From assembly GCA_016207285.1 (NCBI GenBank), contig JACQPW010000073.1:1-31967 (forward strand): 31,967 nucleotides of DNA. Direction: 5' to 3'. Under the pieces are notes generated by a model. That model had not been told where the DNA came from. It did not search any database and saw nothing but the letters and a program-made list of their open reading frames with translations. Position numbers and translations under genes: made by a program. Positions 15,104-21,822 of this stretch are shown here, piece after piece (the first letter of the stretch is position 1; each line of letters starts with the position of its first letter). Source of the DNA: Candidatus Kerfeldbacteria bacterium (GTDB lineage Bacteria > Patescibacteriota > Patescibacteriia > UBA9570).

Positions 15104-15148
15104 GCGGGGAGGGGATGATTTCAGTGATGACATCGTCCGCCTCCCCGC
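15104..15148 (+). terminator. Long stem-loop downstream of the aminopeptidase gene (HP4)
   Basis: GCGGGGAGG (15104-15112) pairs with CCTCCCCGC (15140-15148). The stem continues through GGATGAT/ATCGTCC with a wobble pair and one bulged G, giving about 16 bp around a 12-base loop. It starts 24 bases after the stop. No T-run follows, as with the other island stem-loops. Confidence 0.65.
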
Positions 15149-15202
15149 CGTTCTTATGCCGATAACAGTTAAATGTTGTCGATAGAAGAACTACTCGGTA
15201 GG

Positions 15203-15211
15203 TGTTATACT
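15203..15211 (+). promoter_or_regulatory. Extended -10 promoter of the glycoside-hydrolase-like gene
   Basis: TGT then TATACT (15206-15211), ending eight bases before the ATG at 15220. This predicts a leaderless mRNA. There is no clear -35. Confidence 0.6.
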
Positions 15212-15219
15212 GACTCCCC

Positions 15220-16455
15220 ATGATCGCTATCTTATCCACCTCCACCGATTTTATTTCGGTGGCCACAGCCGAACCCTACACCACCACCATCGCCATTTCG
15301 GGTACCGATCTGGATGAGTTGTTATTTAATCCAGTCGATGTGGTGCTTGGCCCATTAACCGGCACCGTCGTGTCTGGTGATGACACAGCCGTCAATCTAA
15401 GTTTCACCTTGGATAGTAGTCTACTCACAGATCGTGAGGCGAGCTACCCCATCACCATCAGTGCAGCTGGGGAAGTCGTCGTGACGAGTGGTGACATTAT
15501 GGTGTTCAATCCCTTTGTTGGTGAGTATGTAGCACAACAGTCACAGCAATTTTTGAACAGTATTGAGCATCCGCATAAACGGAACAAACAAACCATTGGC
15601 TTGAATGTACATCAAACCCTAGGGAGCGATGTGGATCACGATGCGTTGTATGCGCAACGACTAGAGGATAGTAATACCGTTTGGGTACGGGAACATGTCA
15701 GCTATGAAGAAGTGATGGGTAGCGATAGTGCCGCCTGGTTAAAACGTTACGATCAAACCTTTTTACAGTATCGCGATAACGGACAGCGCGTGGTGGTGAT
15801 GTTGGCCTATGGCACAGGTGACGATGTCTACCAAGAGCCAGACAGTTGGAAACAATTTGTGCGGATGATGGTGAAACGATACCGCAACTATGTGGATGTC
15901 TGGGAAATCTGGAACGAGCCCGATAGCGATACCTACTTATCACCCCACAGTAATTGGCGCAGTTATCGGCATATCTTAAAAACCGGTTCCGAGATGGTGC
16001 GACAATACGATCCTGATGCCATTGTTTTGAATGGCGCCATTGCCGATATTACCAACACCGAATTTATTACCCAATTATACAAACACGGTAAACGGTATTT
16101 TGATGATCTGAATGTCCACCTCTATTATTGTTTACAATCCGATGCGTTGAGTCCGGATATTGAGCAGTTGCAGAAGGTCATAGCTAAATATCGCAAAGAT
16201 GAACAGATTTGGGTCACGGAATTTGGCTGTTCTACCGGTAGTGCTGGTGTCACTAACAAAGAAGTGAAGCACTATACTAAGCAAGTGACCAAAGAATTAT
16301 TATCCTTCAATAACGTTGGGCCTATTTTACTGTATACGATGCGCGATCGGACGTATTTAACAGATGATCCGTATGAAGCCTACTTTGGTCTGATGGATGA
16401 AAACTTATCGCCAAAACCAGTGTGGCGCTGGTACAAATTACTACAGAAAAATTGA
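15220..16455 (+). CDS. Glycoside-hydrolase-like protein (clan A TIM barrel) with N-terminal Ig/IPT-like domain
   Basis: A 411-aa protein. Residues 20-100 look like a beta-sandwich of the IPT/TIG type (ISGTDLDELLFNP ... SYPITISAAGEVVV). From about 120 a TIM-barrel hydrolase domain follows with WEIWNEPD (near 230), in which Glu would be the acid/base, and WVTEFGCS (near 332), with a candidate nucleophile Glu. This pattern is seen in clan GH-A families such as GH39 and GH5; the exact family and sugar are not determinable here. Oddly, there is no signal peptide although the architecture suggests an extracellular role. The extended -10 eight bases upstream supports this start, but loss of an original 5' end next to island 3 is possible. 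Confidence 0.72.
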   Translation: MIAILSTSTDFISVATAEPYTTTIAISGTDLDELLFNPVDVVLGPLTGTVVSGDDTAVNLSFTLDSSLLTDREASYPITISAAGEVVVTSGDIMVFNPFVGEYVAQQSQQFLNSIEHPHKRNKQTIGLNVHQTLGSDVDHDALYAQRLEDSNTVWVREHVSYEEVMGSDSAAWLKRYDQTFLQYRDNGQRVVVMLAYGTGDDVYQEPDSWKQFVRMMVKRYRNYVDVWEIWNEPDSDTYLSPHSNWRSYRHILKTGSEMVRQYDPDAIVLNGAIADITNTEFITQLYKHGKRYFDDLNVHLYYCLQSDALSPDIEQLQKVIAKYRKDEQIWVTEFGCSTGSAGVTNKEVKHYTKQVTKELLSFNNVGPILLYTMRDRTYLTDDPYEAYFGLMDENLSPKPVWRWYKLLQKN

Positions 16456-16479
16456 CAAAACCCCATTTTTTGCTACAAT
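16452..16479 (+). promoter_or_regulatory. Promoter of the coiled-coil protein gene
   Basis: TTGACA (16452-16457, containing the stop codon of the previous gene), 16 bases, then TACAAT (16474-16479) with a TGC extension. The ATG at 16486 is six bases downstream, so the mRNA should be leaderless. Confidence 0.75.
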
Positions 16480-16485
16480 TTCCGC

Positions 16486-17547
16486 ATGTCTGAATTACCT
16501 GTGCGTGGTCCTGAGCGCCCTCTTAGGCCAACTCTAGCCGCCGTTGTACCTACTCAAGAAAGAACACCATCCAGCACGCTGCACCAAGCTCTGTTGCGAT
16601 TAGAAAAAACCTTAAGCACTCTGCCATTAGATGATCTCGCCCGAGTGGATACGCAGTCAGTTATGGATGAAGCCCGGACGCTACTTGAACAAACCAAAAG
16701 TGGTTTTGATCTCAAAGCAAGCGGTGCAACAGCGGCCACGGCTTTGCTCGATCGGGCTAAACAACTGCGTGGTATGCTGGAACATTTTGATCAAGTCATT
16801 CGTTTACGGCAAGTACAGCCAACACCAGCGGTTGAGCCGCGCAAGCACTATGATGACGAACAAGGTATTCGACAACGTTATGGAGACCTATTACAAAAAA
16901 AGTCGGATTTAGAACAGCAACAAACGAGTTGGCGCAACCTGTTTCGGCGCGGTGAGTTACAACGGTCACTGCAAATGGTGGTGGGAGACATCACTAAGTA
17001 CCAAAAGAAGTATCCATTTGTATTAATCGATCACGATTATGCCAGGCCGGAGGTGCGGCAACAAGAATCACAGTATCAGCAAAAACGCCTTCAACAGAAT
17101 GTCGGTGAGCGTCAGGATGCACTGAATAAGATTATGGCCGTACAAAAAGCTGATATCTCATTGGAACTGCAACGTAGAGAGTTAAAACAAACCAAATCTA
17201 CAACCAATCCAGAAGGCTATCGTGAAGACAGCACCGCCAAATTCGCTCAATTACAAAGATTGTTAACAATGCGACCAGGTCGATGGGAGAGTTACGATCA
17301 ATGGTATCGCAACTGTACTGCGGCCGAGGGCTATCTCACCGTCTACAGCAAGTTAGGCATCCAAGAACAATCACAAACGGCTAAATATTGGCAAGATAAA
17401 CTTCAAGTTCTAGCCGAGATTAAACCGACATTGTTTGGCAGAGCGGCCTGGCAAAAACAGTATGATCATGCCACTAGCGAGCGTGCTTATCATTTGCAGT
17501 TGGCTAAAGCAGCCAGCCACCGCACTCATCTTCGAGCGGCGGCTTAA
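16486..17547 (+). CDS. Unknown helical, probably coiled-coil cytoplasmic protein
   Basis: A 353-aa protein rich in Gln, Lys, Arg and Leu with long heptad-like stretches, for example around residues 120-245. It has no signal peptide or membrane segment. The first 30 residues are Pro-rich and probably disordered. I recognise no domain. Its stop codon abuts the stop of the convergent propeller gene with no gap. The start is fixed by the promoter six bases upstream. Confidence 0.7.
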   Translation: MSELPVRGPERPLRPTLAAVVPTQERTPSSTLHQALLRLEKTLSTLPLDDLARVDTQSVMDEARTLLEQTKSGFDLKASGATAATALLDRAKQLRGMLEHFDQVIRLRQVQPTPAVEPRKHYDDEQGIRQRYGDLLQKKSDLEQQQTSWRNLFRRGELQRSLQMVVGDITKYQKKYPFVLIDHDYARPEVRQQESQYQQKRLQQNVGERQDALNKIMAVQKADISLELQRRELKQTKSTTNPEGYREDSTAKFAQLQRLLTMRPGRWESYDQWYRNCTAAEGYLTVYSKLGIQEQSQTAKYWQDKLQVLAEIKPTLFGRAAWQKQYDHATSERAYHLQLAKAASHRTHLRAAA

Positions 17548-20202
17548 CTAGAACGTAATTGTTCGAATGGCGTCGTTGGTCGTATCGGCGACGTACATTT
17601 TGCCAGCCCGGAAATCAAAGCCTTTAGGATTATGCCACTGGGCAGCGCTGCCAGCACCATTCACGTACCCGACACTGCCGTTACCCGATAAGGTCATCAC
17701 AACTCGACTAGTCAAATTCATCGCCCGCACTTTGTGTGAACCAGCTTCCGTCCAATACAGAATTCCATTTTCTTCTTTGACATATTCTGGAATAGACAAA
17801 CCACTCACGACCGTGGTCACTGCTTTGGTTGTTACGTTCACTGCTTTAATAGCACCATTGTACTTATCGGCGACATACAGTGTTTTGCCATCACTCGATA
17901 CATCTACTGTATAGGGTCCATTAAAAATACTGGTGCTACCATTACCGGCAATTAAACTGGTTTTGCCAGTAGCAATATTCACTGATCGAATGCGGTTATT
18001 ACTGCCTTCCGCCACGTACAAGGTATTACCATCCGGTGAGATCGCGATTCCAGTGGGGCGATTAAAATAGGCACAACCCGCTACGGCTAAATCATATTCA
18101 TCTGCACACGGTCCGCCTTCTGCATAACCATTCGAATCTTGCGTAAGAAAAGCGAAATTATTACCACCGGCACCGGTGATATAATGCGTTTCGCCGGTAG
18201 CGGTATCGATTTTGCGAATGCGGTGATTGTTCCGATCCACGACATACAACCAATCATCATCGGGGGATAACGCGATGGCGGTCGGGTCAGAGAAGCGTGC
18301 ACCATCACCCGTGCCTTCACGGTAACTGTCCATTTCGTGGCCAGCCAGCTCAGATAACTTATCGGCGGTTAAATCGTACACCGCTAATTTATTATTCTCA
18401 GACAGATACAACTTGGTACCGTCGCTCGAAAAGACCAAATCTTTCGGTCGACCAATCAAGGCTTCGGCCGCACTGCCTATATTATCTTCAAAGCGGTGCT
18501 CACCGACAATATGCTCTGGTGCGGTGCCATCGTTACGCCAAGCTAAAATCGATGAACCACCTTTATACAAGACATAGATGCGGTTAAAGGTAATGGTATC
18601 GGCATGGTCAGGTTCTTTGGCACACAGTTCTACCACGGCGCGGAGATGCTTGCTGGGTTTGCGCAATTTAAATTGCAACGTAGCCATAAATTTTCCATTG
18701 GCCAGCGGCTCCATCCGCAAACCTTTCATCGGCACCACTTTACCGATGCGTTTTGGTTTAGCGGGCAGGGTGCGGAAGGTTTTGAAATCGGTGTACTCCT
18801 GGCAGCCACTGTTGGTACAAGCTTGGACGCGGAACTGGTAATCTTGGTTTGGCACTAAGTAACGCTTCGGGATTTTTTTATGGGTTTTGGTCAAGTTACG
18901 GAACGTTTTGAGGCGCTCGTCATTGTGCCACAGTTGCAGGTTAAACGACTCGGCACTGCGCATCCCACCCCAATGGACGCGAACACTGCGCGATGCCCGA
19001 TGGTTGGTGGATAAGACTGGCAAGCCAAAAATGCGACTTTGTTCGTAACCACTTTCATTCCGGGTGCGTTGACGCATCCGTTTGCGGTCAGATAGGTTTT
19101 TATTATCGTATTGGGTTTTTACGCGGAAGAAGACTTGATCACCTTGGTATTGTGGTTTCAGCATGAAATCTTGCTCATACAAGGTCTCTTGATTATTCAA
19201 TGTCAGCGCCCATTTGGTGCGCCAGGCTGTTTGACCAGCTTTACGCATCTTTAAACCACAAGTCGGCCCAGTCTCTTCTTTGGCGGCTGGTGCATATAAT
19301 AAACTTTGATCCCAGGAATAGTATTCTTCCCAATCTAGGGTCTCTTGCCGTAACAGCACATCGGATGGCCAGTTCAGTTGTTCGGTTTCTCTGACTTTGG
19401 AGAGTAATGTGGTACTGACGACCGACACACTACTGCTGGGGTCTGGTTTACCTAAACGGACTTTCCAGATCTCATTAAATACTCCAATCGAATAACTAGA
19501 AACCACATACAAATTACGTTGTTGTAAAAAGATGCCACCAATATCTTCTAGATTGGCAATCAGCGGGTCAGACACTGCTCCAGTGGTCACATTGACTGAG
19601 CGCACAGTCCCTTCACCAGCGTTCACAAAAATAATACTGCGCGCGGATGGCCAGTATAATAATTTGGTCGGTTGATTTAAACCACTCGCAAACTCGGTAG
19701 CACTACCACCTGCCCGATTGATCCCCAAGATCCGGTTGTTACCGGTATCACTGATAAATAGAGTATCTCCATCAATGGCTACACCCTGTGGTCCAGATAA
19801 ACCGGTCAGGAAGTTACTCACTTGGCCATTTTCTATTTTCCGAATGACATTGTTATTGGTATCGGCAATAAAGAGCTGTTCACCATTTTCTCCAAACACG
19901 GCAATATCCTTTGGTTCGGCAAATTGAGCACTGGCTGCGGCACCATTACTAAAACCATACTCACCTGAACCGGCAACTGCTTCCAAGTCACCGTTAGCAG
20001 TGACCTTTTCAATCTTATTGTTGATGGTATCTACTAAATAAATGTCATCGGCATCGGTATCGAAACCGCGTGGTTCATCCACATAGTTGTCTGCATCCGG
20101 TCGGCCTAAAAATGTGGCCGTGTCGTATGTAGCGGCATGGTTCGCCAGCAGTGGTAAGGCCAGCAGTACGCTAGCGGTAATCAGATAGTGTTTCGTTTGC
20201 AT
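17548..20202 (-). CDS. Secreted NHL-type beta-propeller protein with central fibronectin-like domain
   Basis: An 884-aa exported protein. A signal peptide (MQTKHYLITASVLLALPLL) is followed by NHL-like repeats at roughly residues 30-290, with blades such as LFIADTNNNVIRKIENG and LFISDTGNNRILGINRAGG. A middle region around 390-490 resembles fibronectin type III (VRVHWGGMRSAESFNLQLWH). A second NHL array runs from about 590 to the end (LYVVDRNNHRIRKID, LYVAEGSNNRIRSVN, MYVADTTNDAIRTITF). Propellers of this kind mediate binding; no catalytic residues are apparent. No lipobox or C-terminal anchor is visible. The ATG at 20202 is chosen over an adjacent TTG because an extended -10 ends eight bases before it. 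Confidence 0.82.
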   Translation of the reverse strand: MQTKHYLITASVLLALPLLANHAATYDTATFLGRPDADNYVDEPRGFDTDADDIYLVDTINNKIEKVTANGDLEAVAGSGEYGFSNGAAASAQFAEPKDIAVFGENGEQLFIADTNNNVIRKIENGQVSNFLTGLSGPQGVAIDGDTLFISDTGNNRILGINRAGGSATEFASGLNQPTKLLYWPSARSIIFVNAGEGTVRSVNVTTGAVSDPLIANLEDIGGIFLQQRNLYVVSSYSIGVFNEIWKVRLGKPDPSSSVSVVSTTLLSKVRETEQLNWPSDVLLRQETLDWEEYYSWDQSLLYAPAAKEETGPTCGLKMRKAGQTAWRTKWALTLNNQETLYEQDFMLKPQYQGDQVFFRVKTQYDNKNLSDRKRMRQRTRNESGYEQSRIFGLPVLSTNHRASRSVRVHWGGMRSAESFNLQLWHNDERLKTFRNLTKTHKKIPKRYLVPNQDYQFRVQACTNSGCQEYTDFKTFRTLPAKPKRIGKVVPMKGLRMEPLANGKFMATLQFKLRKPSKHLRAVVELCAKEPDHADTITFNRIYVLYKGGSSILAWRNDGTAPEHIVGEHRFEDNIGSAAEALIGRPKDLVFSSDGTKLYLSENNKLAVYDLTADKLSELAGHEMDSYREGTGDGARFSDPTAIALSPDDDWLYVVDRNNHRIRKIDTATGETHYITGAGGNNFAFLTQDSNGYAEGGPCADEYDLAVAGCAYFNRPTGIAISPDGNTLYVAEGSNNRIRSVNIATGKTSLIAGNGSTSIFNGPYTVDVSSDGKTLYVADKYNGAIKAVNVTTKAVTTVVSGLSIPEYVKEENGILYWTEAGSHKVRAMNLTSRVVMTLSGNGSVGYVNGAGSAAQWHNPKGFDFRAGKMYVADTTNDAIRTITF

Positions 20203-20225
20203 CAACCCTCACTATAGCATAAGAT
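20197..20225 (+). promoter_or_regulatory. Promoter of purK
   Basis: TTGCAT (20197-20202), 17 bases, TAAGAT (20220-20225), seven bases before the purK ATG. The -35 coincides with the start codon of the divergent propeller gene. Confidence 0.65.
20211..20219 (-). promoter_or_regulatory. Extended -10 promoter of the propeller gene
   Basis: On the minus strand TGC then TATAGT (20216-20211), eight bases before the ATG at 20202. It sits inside the spacer of the purK promoter, so the two polymerase sites exclude each other. Confidence 0.6.
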
Positions 20226-20232
20226 AGAAAAC

Positions 20233-21324
20233 ATGAAACGCTTAGGGATCTTAGGTGGTGGGCAATTGGGTCGAATGCTGATCCAAGCCTCCCTCAATTA
20301 CAATATCTACACGAAAGTGCTTGATCCGGATGCCGAGGCGCCCTGCCATGGCCTGTGTAATACCTTTGTGCAAGGATCGTTTGATGATTACGATACCGTA
20401 GTCGCTTTTGGCCAAGATGTGGATATCCTCACGGTTGAAATTGAACATGTAAACGTCGCTGCCCTGCGCACGTTGGTACAGCAAGGTAAACAGGCCTTTC
20501 CTCAACCGGATGTGTTAGAACTGATCCAAGATAAAGGTGCCCAAAAACAGTTTTATGCTAAACACCAGATTCCAACCGCTGAATTTGTGTTGTGTACTGG
20601 ACTCGATGAAGTGAAAAAATACCAAGGTGTTTTTCCGGTGATGCAAAAGCTGCGCCGTTTAGGGTATGATGGTAAAGGAGTGAAAAAAATAAATTCGGCC
20701 AAAGAGTTAGCTCAGGCCTTTACTGAACCATCGTTACTAGAAAAGTGCATACAGTTTACTAAAGAGTTAGCAGTCATTGTCGCTCGCAACGAACGGGGTG
20801 ATATCACTACGTATCCAACGGTCGAGATGAAGTTTCATCCGGAAGCTAATTTGGTGGAATGGTTATTGGCGCCGGCTCGTATCACTGCCGCGGTAGATAA
20901 AACTGCCAGAGAGATCGCCATGAAAATAGCGGAGGCGCTACAAATGGTTGGCGTGTTGGCCGTAGAGATGTTTCTGACGGAAACGGGTGACATTCTAGTC
21001 AACGAGATCGCTCCGCGGCCACATAATAGTGGACACCACACCATTGAAGGGAACATCACTTCGCAGTACGATCAACATCTACGGGCGATTATGAACTGGC
21101 CGCTGGGTTCGACCGCTACTCGTTCACCGGCGGTTATGATAAACTTAATCGGTAATGTTGGACAGCTCGAGGCAGTGTTAGCAGTTCCGGGAGTGTATGT
21201 GCATCTCTATGGCAAAACCGTTGCCAAGCCGTTCCGTAAGATGGGACACATTACAGTGCTGCACGACGATGTGAACCAAGCATTACAGACAGCTTTAGAT
21301 ATTAAGACCAAAGTACATCTATGA
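20233..21324 (+). CDS. purK: N5-carboxyaminoimidazole ribonucleotide synthase (PurK)
   Basis: An ATP-grasp enzyme that converts AIR, ATP and bicarbonate to N5-CAIR in purine synthesis. The 363-aa length is normal. Visible are the N-terminal GILGGGQLGRM loop, the central ATP-grasp region with RRLGYDGKGV, the active-site EIAPRPHNSGHHTIEG (near residues 258-273) and the PurK-type C-terminal domain. The start is set by the promoter seven bases upstream. The stop overlaps the purE start (ATGA), so the two enzymes are translationally coupled in pathway order. Confidence 0.95.
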   Translation: MKRLGILGGGQLGRMLIQASLNYNIYTKVLDPDAEAPCHGLCNTFVQGSFDDYDTVVAFGQDVDILTVEIEHVNVAALRTLVQQGKQAFPQPDVLELIQDKGAQKQFYAKHQIPTAEFVLCTGLDEVKKYQGVFPVMQKLRRLGYDGKGVKKINSAKELAQAFTEPSLLEKCIQFTKELAVIVARNERGDITTYPTVEMKFHPEANLVEWLLAPARITAAVDKTAREIAMKIAEALQMVGVLAVEMFLTETGDILVNEIAPRPHNSGHHTIEGNITSQYDQHLRAIMNWPLGSTATRSPAVMINLIGNVGQLEAVLAVPGVYVHLYGKTVAKPFRKMGHITVLHDDVNQALQTALDIKTKVHL

Positions 21325-21809
21325 CAAAACCAGTGGTTGGTATCATCATGGGCAGCGATTCGGATCTGACAATCATGCAACAGGCCGCTGATATGCTCAA
21401 TCAGTTTGGCGTTGCGTACGAACTCACCATTGTATCCGCTCACCGTACTCCCGACCGAATGTTTGATTATGCCAAAGCGGCGGCTGGGCGTGGTTTACAA
21501 GTGATCATTGCCGGAGCGGGCGGCGCGGCACATTTACCGGGGATGGTGGCTTCATTAACTACGTTACCAGTTGTGGGTGTGCCCATTAAATCCACTAACT
21601 CAATTGATGGGATGGATTCACTGTTGTCGATTGCGCAAATGCCAGCTGGCGTTCCTGTTGCTACTGTGGCGGTCAATGGTGCCACCAACGCCGGTATTTT
21701 AGCGGCACAAATTGTGGCTTTACAGGATGCGGCGGTACAAGCTAAGTTAGCGGCGTATAAAACTGAACTGAAAGATAAAGTCCAACAATCGATTGATCGT
21801 TTAAAATAG
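21321..21809 (+). CDS. purE: N5-CAIR mutase (PurE, class I)
   Basis: Converts N5-CAIR made by PurK to CAIR. The protein is 162 aa with GSDSDLTIMQ, SAHRTPDRM (catalytic His) and GAGGAAHLPGMVAS, all typical of bacterial class I PurE. Its pairing with purK agrees with the two-step bacterial route. There is no SD; translation should depend on coupling through the 4-base overlap. The next gene starts 13 bases after the stop. Confidence 0.95.
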   Translation: MTKPVVGIIMGSDSDLTIMQQAADMLNQFGVAYELTIVSAHRTPDRMFDYAKAAAGRGLQVIIAGAGGAAHLPGMVASLTTLPVVGVPIKSTNSIDGMDSLLSIAQMPAGVPVATVAVNGATNAGILAAQIVALQDAAVQAKLAAYKTELKDKVQQSIDRLK

Positions 21810-21822
21810 GCTACATCCATTT

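Noticed and set aside
1937..15148. GC-rich islands as assembly chimeras
   Set aside because: Not excluded, but less likely: several islands share signals, each sits neatly between complete genes, and promoters of host and island genes interlock at 10048-10076. Read mapping would decide.
13479..15266. Long antisense reading frame (595 codons) opposite the aminopeptidase
   Set aside because: It is a by-product of high GC. Its translation is rich in Arg, His, Gln and Val with no motifs, whereas the sense frame has all M17 motifs.
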